A model generated the notes under the pieces. It was given only the letters and a program-made list of their open reading frames with translations, was not told the origin of the DNA and did not search any database. Both the position numbers and the translations under genes were made by a program. A DNA stretch of 38,674 nt from Propionispora vibrioides (lineage in GTDB: Bacteria; Bacillota; Negativicutes; Propionisporales; Propionisporaceae), in NCBI RefSeq assembly GCF_900110485.1, contig NZ_FODY01000033.1:1-38674 (forward strand), in the 5' to 3' direction. Of the stretch, positions 1-7,044 are shown piece by piece. Numbering within the stretch: position 1 is the stretch's first letter; each line of letters opens with the position of its first letter.

Positions 1-74
1 CACAGTAGTTAAGCCCACATACGTCGAAAGTACTTGGTTGGAAACGGCCCGGGAGGATAGATAGTTGCTGGTTA
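1..74 (+). rRNA. rrf: 5S ribosomal RNA, 3' part (cut by window start)
   Basis: The first ~74 bases read as the 3' two-thirds of a bacterial 5S rRNA. The AGTTAAG motif after the conserved ACAC/ACAG stretch, the CGAAAGTACTTGG segment and the GGGAGGATAGATAG loop-helix segment fall in the order seen in Firmicutes 5S genes. A hairpin terminator follows directly. The gene therefore closes an rRNA operon lying upstream of the window. The exact 3' end is estimated. Confidence 0.85.
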
Positions 75-82
75 AGAGAAAA

Positions 83-107
83 ACACTCACCTTGGTGAGT
101 GTTTTTT
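83..107 (+). terminator. rRNA operon terminator
   Basis: An 8-bp stem (83-90 with 95-102) with a 4-base loop is followed by six T. It lies just after the 5S 3' end, so it should end the rRNA transcript. Confidence 0.85.
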
Positions 108-123
108 GTTGTGCTGATAAGTT

Positions 124-306
124 GAAGTAGTTAATCACATACGTCAAGGAAGGTACTGACGTACCTATGATTTATTCCTGTGTGTGGCTGGCAGAAGAGT
201 TATCTTCTTTAGTAACGAAAATGGAATAAGTCAGTGCCTGCCGGTTTAAACGGAAGACTTGGTTGGAAACGGCCCGGGAGGATAGATAGTTGCTGGTTAA
301 GAGAAA
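124..306 (+). pseudogene. degenerate second 5S rRNA copy, interrupted
   Basis: Bases 126-157 resemble 5S bases 4-34 (AGTAGTTAA, CACATACGTC and GTACT are shared, with small indels). Bases 257-306 repeat bases 32-81 with only a difference at the very end. Between the two halves lie about 100 bases unrelated to 5S rRNA. The copy also lacks the 5' third of a 5S gene, so no functional 5S can be made from it. It keeps its own downstream terminator. The likely origin is a duplication of the 5S-terminator end of the rRNA operon followed by an insertion or rearrangement. Confidence 0.65.
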
Positions 307-307
307 G

Positions 308-333
308 ACACTCACATTTGTGGGTGTTTTTTT
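308..333 (+). terminator. terminator after 5S-like remnant
   Basis: Stem 308-315 with 320-327 (one G-T pair) followed by a T run. It is a diverged copy of the terminator at 83-107. Confidence 0.75.
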
Positions 334-556
334 GTTGTGCTTTGAAAACGGGTAACGCATCAAGGCGGGCCGGTAAGGGCAACGCTCCAACGCTGTCGCT
401 GACTTATGCTTATGTTAAAATACGACCCTCACCGGGTGGCAGTAGTTTGATCAAAACTTTTTAGCGCTTTGTAGAATGGTTTTATTTATTTAGCTGAAAC
501 CCTATCCTCTTGAGTCGTTACCCCGTGGCCTTTACGGAAAAAGACGGTCCGTAGGA

Positions 557-640
557 TGAAAAAGGAGCGCTTTCCGTTAAGAAAATCCGTTTGTTTGAGC
601 GAAGCGAGTTTCGGATTTTTAGGAAGGTGCTCCTTTTTCA
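557..640. repeat. 84-nt imperfect palindrome downstream of rRNA operon
   Basis: A perfect 12-bp outer stem (557-568 with 629-640) and an inner 8-bp stem (582-589 with 612-619) enclose a loop at 590-611. It lies in a stretch (334-908) with no credible gene. It could be an extra terminator or a repeat unit; no coding potential was seen. Confidence 0.6.
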
Positions 641-672
641 AGTCTTTTGGAGTTCAGGCCTAGATTTTTTTA

Positions 673-700
673 CCCCTTTTTGTATCATGACAAAAAGGGG
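673..700. repeat. perfect 11-bp-arm hairpin
   Basis: CCCCTTTTTGT (673-683) pairs exactly with ACAAAAAGGGG (690-700) around a six-base loop. Together with the palindrome at 557-640 it fills most of the gap between the rRNA operon and the porin gene. Function unknown. Confidence 0.6.
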
Positions 701-908
701 GATACAACGATTGGAGATAGTTTGTCTATTAAAATGTCCAAAAGAATAAGTACGGTTACCATATTTCCAATTACTCCTACAATAAACATACTGGATTTTC
801 CGACAAGAAAATCAGATAATCACTGATATCTAAATATTCTATATAATGCGATAATTTAACATATCTCTAATGCTATTATAATAATATCGATGAAAAGGGG
901 ACAAAAGT

Positions 909-1844
909 ATGAGGAAAAGGTTACTTGCGGCGGCTGTCTTAACGATGGTCACACTTTCTGGTGGTACTGTTTTTGCTAATCCGGTGGAACTTTCCGGAAA
1001 CGTTGTTATCGAAAATCGTCAGGAGAAAATGAGTAATGTAGACCGAGATGGCACAAAGTACGTATTCCGGTTAAATGCTAAAACCATGGTTAATGAGAAC
1101 GTTACTGTATTTGCCCGCTTTGGTGCAGAAAGTCTTACTAATGAGAGTGTGGGTAAGGACTTTGTCCGGACAGGCAAATCTACCGGGGCTATTGATCAAT
1201 TCGGATTAATTTATAAAAATGGAGGCTTCGCATATAAGCTTGGCCGTCAGGATTTATTCCTTGGATCTGGTATCTTATTCGACAACACTGCTAACATCGG
1301 GAGAAATTATTTCTTAGATGGTTTGACGATTTCCGGCAAATCCGGGGAAACTTCTTTGTTTGCCGCTGCCCTGCAAGAAGATAATACCGGCAGTAATGAC
1401 AACAAAATTTATGCCCTGCGGGCCGGTTTTAGTCCGGCAAAAAATGTAACCTTAGGGGCTACTTTTGCAAAGTATGACTATGCGGATAGTACTGGCGACG
1501 TTAATTTTGGGGCCATTGACGGTTCTTATACCAAAGGGAAGGCTTCCTTCTATGCCGATTACGCTAAGTCCGATGCGGCAGCGAAGAATACCGCCTATTC
1601 AGTAGGTGTAGCCTATAATTTTGATGGGGTGAATTCAGTATCTCTTTATAACTATAAAGTAGAAGCCAATGCTTCGATCAATGGATGGACAACCTGGTGG
1701 GGCAATGAAAAGGGATATTGGTATACCTTTAACCATAAGATTGACCCCAATACTACCGTAGGTTTGGCCATGCGTGATGGTAACCAAATTGACAACGGCA
1801 ACGACAAAAAATCCTTCCGTACTACAGTGACTTATAAATTTTAG
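909..1844 (+). CDS. putative outer-membrane porin
   Basis: A 311-residue exported protein. Residues 1-23 form a signal peptide (MRKR followed by a hydrophobic core and a VFA-type cleavage site). The mature part is rich in alternating polar/hydrophobic and Tyr/Phe/Gly/Asn stretches, as in transmembrane beta strands. It ends in TVTYKF, and a C-terminal Phe is the usual signal for the BAM machinery. This fits a general diffusion porin of a diderm Firmicute. The start at 909 follows a purine-rich site at 891-899. It stands alone, with a terminator after it. The substrate cannot be inferred. No SLH domain is present in this protein. Confidence 0.75.
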   Translation: MRKRLLAAAVLTMVTLSGGTVFANPVELSGNVVIENRQEKMSNVDRDGTKYVFRLNAKTMVNENVTVFARFGAESLTNESVGKDFVRTGKSTGAIDQFGLIYKNGGFAYKLGRQDLFLGSGILFDNTANIGRNYFLDGLTISGKSGETSLFAAALQEDNTGSNDNKIYALRAGFSPAKNVTLGATFAKYDYADSTGDVNFGAIDGSYTKGKASFYADYAKSDAAAKNTAYSVGVAYNFDGVNSVSLYNYKVEANASINGWTTWWGNEKGYWYTFNHKIDPNTTVGLAMRDGNQIDNGNDKKSFRTTVTYKF

Positions 1845-1866
1845 CTTGCCACTCTATGTACATTAT

Positions 1867-1914
1867 AATGCAAAGTGTGAACTTTTTAGCCAGAGTTCAT
1901 GCTTTGCATTTTTT
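1867..1914 (+). terminator. terminator after porin gene
   Basis: Long imperfect stem (1867-1883 with 1894-1910) followed by a T run. Confidence 0.8.
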
Positions 1915-1989
1915 ACATTATTATAGGAATTTTATATTTGAAACAGTGTTCACAAGGACACTGACTTACGTTTATGCTAAAGTAACAAT

Positions 1990-2020
1990 AAAAGTAAAGG
2001 GCACTCACAAGGAGTGCCCT
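1990..2020 (-). terminator. terminator of the SpeD-like gene
   Basis: Perfect 8-bp stem 1998-2005 with 2013-2020. On the minus strand it is followed by a T-rich tail, 15 bases past the stop codon at 2035. Confidence 0.7.
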
Positions 2021-2034
2021 AAGTAATGTAACAA

Positions 2035-2487
2035 TTATTTAGGCCGCGACAGCAACCGCAATACTTTAGCTCCTGTATCACGTACGCGGCGCAACGGGGT
2101 AATACTGACTTTTACTTTGGGTTTCATATCGCGTTCTGAACCAAAATCTCCCCGCTTTATATGGGTAGTTCTCGTTTTTTCCGGTTTAAGCCGTTCTCTC
2201 AACACGGCAATTGCGTTATTGGGGCTGCTCTGCTCTTCGCAGGTCATAATATCAATCGCGGCATAGCCCAGATCAGGATAGCTATGAACACTCATATGGC
2301 CTCTGGCGAGCAGGGCCATCATCGACAGACCCTGCGGCTCGAATCTATGGGAAGTAAAACCGATCACGGTCATATTGGCCTCGGTAACGGCACTATATAT
2401 GGTGTCTCTAATGAAATCCATGTTGTTTAGCTTATCAAAATTGCAACCATACATATCAATGGTTACGTGCTTGCCAATTAATTTCAC
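2035..2487 (-). CDS. SpeD/SpeH-family protein lacking the pyruvoyl-forming serine
   Basis: The 150-residue protein aligns over residues 1-125 with class 1B S-adenosylmethionine decarboxylase. That enzyme makes decarboxylated AdoMet for spermidine synthesis. Family residues seen: Ser55 (QGLS), His68 (SVHSYP), and Cys83 (IDIMTC) at the same numbers as in the Thermotoga enzyme. The self-cleavage site, normally Glu62-Ser63, reads Arg62-Gly63 (LLARGHMS). Without Ser63 the chain cannot form a pyruvoyl group by the known mechanism. A basic tail of about 25 residues (KPKVKVS... to RLLSRPK) exceeds the usual length. Start is GTG at 2487, with AAAGGAG upstream. Monocistronic. Could be a pseudoenzyme or regulator, like the trypanosome prozyme, rather than a decarboxylase. 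Confidence 0.85.
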   Translation of the reverse strand: MKLIGKHVTIDMYGCNFDKLNNMDFIRDTIYSAVTEANMTVIGFTSHRFEPQGLSMMALLARGHMSVHSYPDLGYAAIDIMTCEEQSSPNNAIAVLRERLKPEKTRTTHIKRGDFGSERDMKPKVKVSITPLRRVRDTGAKVLRLLSRPK

Positions 2488-2934
2488 GATGAATATCGCT
2501 CCTTTGGATGTATTCGATATGACTATAGAAACTCAAAATGGGTAAAATATAGGAAGGATTTGGCGAAAAGTGGGTATTTCTCGCGGTATAATTACGATTA
2601 CGCTGTTTTATATCTTTATTCTACAACTTTTGATTATAAGTGTCCTGCCGGGGATTGTAAAGGGGGTATTTTAGAAAGGCGAGGCGGCAGCAGATAGTGC
2701 TCTATTTGCACTTACAAAATAAACAGAGTTAGGGTGTGTCTTGCAACAGGATGATCCATGGCGAATGATTTTTGTGCCAGATGAATTATACCTCAAATGG
2801 TACGCGAAATTTGGCAGGAATAGCGGACTATTTCAAAAAAATAATGAGGTAGGGCACGGATAGTTTAAAGACACGCTCCAGAGTTTGAGCGAATTGAGAA
2901 TTGAGGTTTGATTGCGGAGGCTTTTGCACTGCAA

Positions 2935-2984
2935 GGCGGAGAAGCCGCGTATACCGGGCATAAGTAAGGTGATGATAACGATAC
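2935..2984. repeat. dispersed repeat core, copy A
   Basis: Shares about four in five positions with 24673-24722, including AGCCGCG, GTAAGGTGA and an AACGA block. Related, more diverged copies lie at 4268-4318 and 29421-29470. Confidence 0.6.
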
Positions 2985-3097
2985 AGGCAGGGAGCAGTAA
3001 GCTAGTCAAAGTTTGGATCCTGCCAAGGTAGCAGCTATATCCAAAGTATAAACATACCGCCTATAGTTATTCTTATTCGCGATAGTTTTAAAATTTC

Positions 3098-3127
3098 TTG
3101 CAGGAATATTGCTATATATAGTAAAAT
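3098..3127 (+). promoter_or_regulatory. possible fabK promoter
   Basis: TTGCAG and TAAAAT with 18 bases between them, 42 bases before the fabK start. The region is very AT-rich, so other registers are possible. Confidence 0.3.
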
Positions 3128-3169
3128 TTTCTTCATAACATAGTAAACTTTAATGTAAGGAGAATTATA

Positions 3170-4114
3170 ATGACCAATACAATAACAGCGTTGTTAGGTA
3201 TTAAATATCCCATTATTCAGGGGGGAATGGCCTGGGTTTCGGAACACCGTTTGGCGGCGGCCGTTTCTAATGCCGGTGGTGCCGGTATTATTGCTACCGG
3301 CGGCCGGGATGCGGCCTGGGTCCGGGAGCAGATTCGTCTGGCCAAGACTTTGACTGACAAAGCCTTTGGGGTTAATGTGCAGCTTATGGCTCCTAATAAA
3401 GAAGAAATCATTGATATCGTTTGTGAAGAAAAAGTGGCTTTTGTTACCTTGGGGGCAGGCAATCCGGTTCCTTTCTTTGAGAAGTTAAAACAGGCAGGAG
3501 TTAAGATTATTCCGGTCGTGCCTAATGTTAAGCTGGCTTTACGGGTCCAGGAGAAAGGTGCCGATGCGATTGTTATCGAAGGCATGGAAGCTGGCGGTCA
3601 TATTGGTGTGCTGACCACAATGGCACTGATGACGCAGGTCCTGCCCTTAGTTAAACTTCCGGCTATTGTAGCCGGCGGCTTTGCTGATGGACGTGGTTTG
3701 GCAACGGCTTTGCTGATGGGGGCTGCCGGTGTGCAGATGGGAACCCGGTTTCTGGTTTCGGAAGAGTGTGCTGTCCATGCCAACGTAAAACAAAAGTTAA
3801 TTGATGCAATTGATACCGATACAGTCGTAACCGGGTTGACGATGGGCCATGCTGTCCGGGGCGTTAAGAATCCGTTTACCGATAAGTTCCTGGCCCTGGA
3901 ATATGGCGGCGGTGCCTCCAAGGAAGAACTGGAAAAGCTAGCGGCCGGAACTAACCGGAAGGCTGCTATCGATGGCGACGTAGTAAATGGCATGGTGCAG
4001 GCCGGCCAAAGTCTGTTGCCGTTAAAAAAGGTTGAGCCGGTGAAGACGATTATAGAAGATATTGTTACGCAGGCTCGCCAGGTTCTGGCCGATGCTGCTA
4101 AGATTAAACTATAA
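3170..4114 (+). CDS. fabK: enoyl-ACP reductase II (FabK), FMN-dependent
   Basis: The 314-residue protein is a TIM-barrel flavoprotein of the nitronate monooxygenase/FabK family. It probably reduces enoyl-ACP in the last step of each fatty-acid elongation cycle in the cytosol. The N-terminus (LLGIKYPIIQGGMAWV) is typical of FabK. The GMEAGGHIG motif places His144 exactly where the catalytic His of the pneumococcal enzyme lies. The GTRF segment near residue 190 fits the phosphate-binding part of the FMN site. Length matches FabK (310-320). Start is supported by AAGGAG six bases upstream. It stands alone, outside any fab operon, and ends in a hairpin. A nitronate monooxygenase is the alternative, but the match at the start and at His144 favours FabK. 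Confidence 0.85.
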   Translation: MTNTITALLGIKYPIIQGGMAWVSEHRLAAAVSNAGGAGIIATGGRDAAWVREQIRLAKTLTDKAFGVNVQLMAPNKEEIIDIVCEEKVAFVTLGAGNPVPFFEKLKQAGVKIIPVVPNVKLALRVQEKGADAIVIEGMEAGGHIGVLTTMALMTQVLPLVKLPAIVAGGFADGRGLATALLMGAAGVQMGTRFLVSEECAVHANVKQKLIDAIDTDTVVTGLTMGHAVRGVKNPFTDKFLALEYGGGASKEELEKLAAGTNRKAAIDGDVVNGMVQAGQSLLPLKKVEPVKTIIEDIVTQARQVLADAAKIKL

Positions 4115-4129
4115 ATAACTAAAGATTGA

Positions 4130-4160
4130 TAAAATGGGCGTGATTACCACGCCCATTTTA
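4130..4160 (+). terminator. hairpin after fabK
   Basis: Perfect 13-bp stem (4130-4142 with 4148-4160) with a five-base loop. The T run is short and built into the stem, so it may work in both directions. Confidence 0.7.
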
Positions 4161-4251
4161 TCCGCGGCGGCAAAGCAAATACATAGCCACAGGACATATG
4201 TGCCAAACTAGTGTAGTAACAGGTTCCTATTTTAATCAAAGGACGCAGAAT

Positions 4252-4330
4252 GAATTTTCATCTGCAAGGCGGAGGAATGAGGCGTAGTGGTTCCTATGCC
4301 GATTGACGACAACGTAGCAAATGAAGATTC
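4252..4330. repeat. 79-bp palindromic repeat, copy D
   Basis: Imperfect 14-base terminal inverted repeats (4252-4265 with 4317-4330, two mismatches) enclose an internal hairpin around 4281-4300. The interior contains GGCGGAGGA and TGACGACAACG, found again in other intergenic repeats of the window. An apparent in-frame ATG at 4321 lies inside this repeat and is not the start of the next gene. Confidence 0.65.
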
Positions 4331-4407
4331 GGACGAGTCTTTTAGTTGAAGTAGGAGCTTGTTATTACACTAGCGATAAGAAAACAGTGCAGAAAAAAGA
4401 AGGTACT

Positions 4408-4929
4408 ATGTTTACATTACATCATGGTTTTTGGATATATTTTTTTACTCGGAAGCAGGCAAAAGTGTGGCAATATGTCCTGGGGTCTATGCTGCCTGAT
4501 TATGTGTATGTGGGGCTGATCTTAGCGCTGCTGTATAACCGGCAGATACAGTGGAACGAGTTGACCGATATAGACCCGACGATGATGATGTCGTTGCTTC
4601 CTTTATATCCATGGGTAGTTAAAATTGATCTGTTTTTTCACTCAGTGGTTATTTGGGGGATCGGCCTAGCGTTAACCTTTCTGCCCGTGCTTCGTCACGT
4701 CCAGGCTTTTGTGATTGGCTGGGGGACTCATATATTAATCGATTCCCTTACCCATGCCGCCCATGCTAATTTTTATTTGTATCCTTTATCCATGGCGGCA
4801 GTACACAGTCCGGTATCGTACTGGGAAATGCAATATTTTTCCAGAGAGTTCAAATGGGTTAATTATGGGCTTATGAGCCTGGTGGCATTATATTTGATTT
4901 ATCAATGGTGGAAAACAAAGAGGAAATGA
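4408..4929 (+). CDS. YdjM-like membrane-bound metal-dependent hydrolase
   Basis: A 173-residue membrane protein with about four hydrophobic segments. It carries the spaced acidic and His motifs of the YdjM/metal-dependent hydrolase group: SMLPDYVYV near residue 30, FFHS near 75, and GWGTHILIDSLTHA near 108. These residues probably bind metal at the membrane face. The substrate is unknown. I start it at the ATG at 4408, preceded by AGAAGG. The in-frame extension back to 4321 begins inside a palindromic repeat and has no family similarity. It overlaps or abuts the methyltransferase gene that follows, so the two are likely co-transcribed. Family assignment rests on the motifs only. Confidence 0.65.
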   Translation: MFTLHHGFWIYFFTRKQAKVWQYVLGSMLPDYVYVGLILALLYNRQIQWNELTDIDPTMMMSLLPLYPWVVKIDLFFHSVVIWGIGLALTFLPVLRHVQAFVIGWGTHILIDSLTHAAHANFYLYPLSMAAVHSPVSYWEMQYFSREFKWVNYGLMSLVALYLIYQWWKTKRK

Positions 4930-4943
4930 GGAAAATAGAAACG

Positions 4944-6125
4944 ATGCAGGTTACTACGAGCGTATTTTTGCGAAAGGGTGCGCAACACAGGGTGGAAAGT
5001 GGTCACCCGTGGGTGTACCAAAGTGAGCTTGACTATATTGATGGTGAATTTGAGCCGGGCGATATTGTTGATGTTTATAATTTCCGACAAAAGTTTATTG
5101 GTCGCGGCTATATCAATCCCCGGTCTCAGATTATTGTCCGGCTTCTCAGCCGGGAGCAGGAACCGATTGACCGGGAATTTTTCAAAAAACGTATTCAGAC
5201 GGCCTGGAAATACCGGCAGACTTTTATCAGCGAGCCGGAATATTGCCGCTTAGTGTATGGTGAGGCTGATTTCCTGCCGGCGCTTATTGTCGATAAATTT
5301 GGTCCCTATATGGTTATCCAGACGCTGGCCTTAGGTATTGATGTACATAAAGATACGATTGTCTCGGTGCTGGATGAGCTGTTTCAGCCGGAGGGAATTT
5401 ATGAACGTAATGATGTGCCGGTTCGCCGGTTGGAAGGGCTGCCGGAGGTAAAGGGCTATTTAAAAGGCGACTTTCCGACAGAGATTAAAGTACTGGAAAA
5501 TGGCATACCCTTTTATGCCGATATTAAAGAAGGGCAGAAAACGGGATTTTTTTATGACCAACGGGAAAACCGGGTGTTTTTAAAGCCGTTTATCCGCGAT
5601 GCGGAGGTTCTCGACTGCTTCTGTCATACTGGTTCGTTTGCTGTTCATGCCGCTTTGTATGGGGCGAAGAAGATTACCTCGATTGATATATCGGCCGAGG
5701 CTATTGAATTGGCTAAGAAAAATGCTGAACTAAACGGAGTGGCAGCGGTTTGCGATTTTCAGGTGGCTAATGCTTTTGACGCGCTGCGGTCTATGGCGGA
5801 GGAACAGCGGCAATTTGATGTAGTTATTCTGGATCCGCCGGCCTTTACTAAAAGCCGTCATGCGTTGGAAGGCGCGGCACGGGGCTATAAAGAGATTAAT
5901 TTGCGGGGATTAAAGATGGTGCGCCCCGGTGGCTTCCTGGTTACCTGTTCCTGCTCGTTCCATATGGGCCGCGATCTTTTCCAGGCGATTGTGGCCGATG
6001 CGGCCAGGGATGCCAAACGTGTCATACGCCAGGTCGAATACCGGACGCAGGCGAAGGATCATCCGATATTACCGTCAGCGGCGGAAACGGAATATCTGAA
6101 ATTCTTAGTTGTTCAGGTTTTTTAA
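4944..6125 (+). CDS. class I SAM-dependent rRNA methyltransferase (RlmI/YwbD family)
   Basis: About 393 residues, the usual length for the RlmI family (m5C methylation of 23S rRNA in E. coli). An N-terminal PUA domain (GHPWVYQSELD, residues 15-80) is followed by a Rossmann methyltransferase domain. The SAM-binding loop is VLDCFCHTGSFAVHAA near residue 225, with ISAEAIELAKKNAELN after it. The catalytic region has ILDPPAFTKS near residue 295 and VTCSCSFHM near residue 335, the Cys expected of an m5C enzyme. An in-frame ATG at 4926 overlaps the preceding stop, but its ribosome-binding site is only two bases away. The ATG at 4944 has GAGG about 12 bases upstream and gives the family length. Exact target base not inferable. 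Confidence 0.8.
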   Translation: MQVTTSVFLRKGAQHRVESGHPWVYQSELDYIDGEFEPGDIVDVYNFRQKFIGRGYINPRSQIIVRLLSREQEPIDREFFKKRIQTAWKYRQTFISEPEYCRLVYGEADFLPALIVDKFGPYMVIQTLALGIDVHKDTIVSVLDELFQPEGIYERNDVPVRRLEGLPEVKGYLKGDFPTEIKVLENGIPFYADIKEGQKTGFFYDQRENRVFLKPFIRDAEVLDCFCHTGSFAVHAALYGAKKITSIDISAEAIELAKKNAELNGVAAVCDFQVANAFDALRSMAEEQRQFDVVILDPPAFTKSRHALEGAARGYKEINLRGLKMVRPGGFLVTCSCSFHMGRDLFQAIVADAARDAKRVIRQVEYRTQAKDHPILPSAAETEYLKFLVVQVF

Positions 6126-6154
6126 GTACTTAGGAGTAGCATACAGAGAAAATA

Positions 6155-6189
6155 AAGGATGGTGTTATGGGCACCATCCTTTTGTTTTG
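6155..6189 (+). terminator. terminator after methyltransferase gene
   Basis: Perfect 10-bp stem (6155-6164 with 6172-6181), a seven-base loop and a T-rich tail. Confidence 0.85.
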
Positions 6190-6347
6190 TCTGAACCTTT
6201 GGCATAGCCGGCAGGTGTATGCCGTTGGGGGCCTTTTGCAAGCCAGCCGGGCATTGCAGAGGGATGAAAATAATAGCAAAGGCAGGAAAGCGGGGCGTAG
6301 CGGTTGTAATTTTACTATAAAATGGATATATAAAGTAATAAAGGCTA

Positions 6348-6376
6348 TTGCAAAAAGTCAAATGGTCAAATATAAT
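6348..6376 (+). promoter_or_regulatory. sigma-A promoter of the ctsR-clpC operon
   Basis: TTGCAA (6348-6353), 17-base spacer, TATAAT (6371-6376). The spacer contains two of the four GTCAAA heptads, so a repressor bound there would block RNA polymerase directly. Confidence 0.85.
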
Positions 6377-6393
6377 AAAGTCAAATAGTCAAA
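6356..6393 (+). promoter_or_regulatory. CtsR-type operator: four heptads in two pairs
   Basis: RGTCAAA heptads lie at 6356-6362, 6364-6370, 6379-6385 and 6387-6393. The first pair fills the -35/-10 spacer; the second covers the start-site region. CtsR is known to bind tandem RGTCAAA heptads, usually three bases apart (10-bp period). Here both pairs have a single spacer base (8-bp period). The position directly before ctsR fits autoregulation. Confidence 0.8.
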
Positions 6394-6419
6394 ACAGTTG
6401 AAGCAAGGAGGGGAAGCTT

Positions 6420-6863
6420 TTGAGCAATTTGGCTGATATCATTGAGCAATTTATTTTGCGCCGCTTATCGGCAGAAAACAGTGATATTGTGATTTTGAAA
6501 CGTAACGAACTTGCTGATGAAATAGAATGTGCCCCCTCGCAGATCAGTTATGTACTGAGTACGCGTTTCACCACGGAAAAGGGGTTTATCGTCGAATCGC
6601 GGCGGGGTCTGGGTGGCTTTATCCGTATTGCCCGGCTTGTCGCTCCGGCCACGCTTTATGAAAAGGTAGCTGCTGAAATTGATGAGGATACGCCGCTGGA
6701 CGATATTCTGGCGATTGTGGAATATTGGCAGTCCCACAATCTGTTAAGCGCTAGGGAGGCGGCCCTGATTACACAGTACTGTGCTATGCTGTACGATTTT
6801 GTCGTGCCGGATCGGCGGGTTCCGTTATTACGGATGATCTTTATAACACTAGGGAACCACTGA
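6420..6863 (+). CDS. ctsR: CtsR, repressor of class III heat-shock genes
   Basis: A 147-residue winged-helix repressor. It binds GTCAAA heptads upstream of clp genes and is released on heat or by loss of McsB/ClpC control. The N-terminal half has the helix-turn-helix part (KRNELADEIECAPSQISYVLSTRF, here split at residue ~37) and the wing glycine segment VESRRGLGGFIRI that contacts DNA. The C-terminal half is the dimerisation/McsB-interaction domain. Start is TTG at 6420, with AAGGAGG eight bases upstream. It is first in an operon with mcsA, mcsB and clpC. Its last five codons and TGA stop lie inside the left end of a palindromic repeat (6852-7012), so the C-terminus is probably slightly altered. 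Confidence 0.93.
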   Translation: MSNLADIIEQFILRRLSAENSDIVILKRNELADEIECAPSQISYVLSTRFTTEKGFIVESRRGLGGFIRIARLVAPATLYEKVAAEIDEDTPLDDILAIVEYWQSHNLLSAREAALITQYCAMLYDFVVPDRRVPLLRMIFITLGNH

Positions 6864-7012
6864 TTTATCTGCAGTGCGCGTCCTGAAGGAGTTTTTTCCG
6901 CTTGGCTGCGTCAGTAAAACCTTGAAATAGCTGGGCTAGTCTCTGGGCTTTACTTTCTTGCCAGACGCCAAAATTTCACACCAGGCCGACAGACTTATTA
7001 AATCAGCGGTTC
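6852..7012. repeat. palindromic repeat between ctsR and mcsA
   Basis: Inverted ends (6854-6867 with 6999-7012, one mismatch). A shorter relative lies at 35085-35164 with the same outer ends and a shared GCCGACAGA segment. Size 161 bases here against 80 there. No coding capacity. It sits inside the clp transcript and provides the ctsR stop codon. Confidence 0.7.
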
Positions 7013-7044
7013 TTTAGGTAAGTATTCATAGGGGGGAACGGTTC

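Larger units (their letters stand above)
2488..3169. other. 682-base non-coding gap
   Basis: No credible gene on either strand. It holds the ribosome-binding site and upstream region of the SpeD-like gene, one copy of a dispersed repeat core (2935-2984), and a possible weak promoter for fabK. Nothing else was recognised. Confidence 0.6.

Noticed and set aside
172-464. Two short frames in opposite directions between the 5S remnants
   Set aside because: They overlap 5S-derived sequence and a terminator and have no RBS.
399-1981. A 21-base match, CTGACTTATGCTTATG-like, at 399-419 and 1961-1981
   Set aside because: Short, imperfect and with no shared flanks; could be a trace of an older repeat, but cannot be told from chance here.
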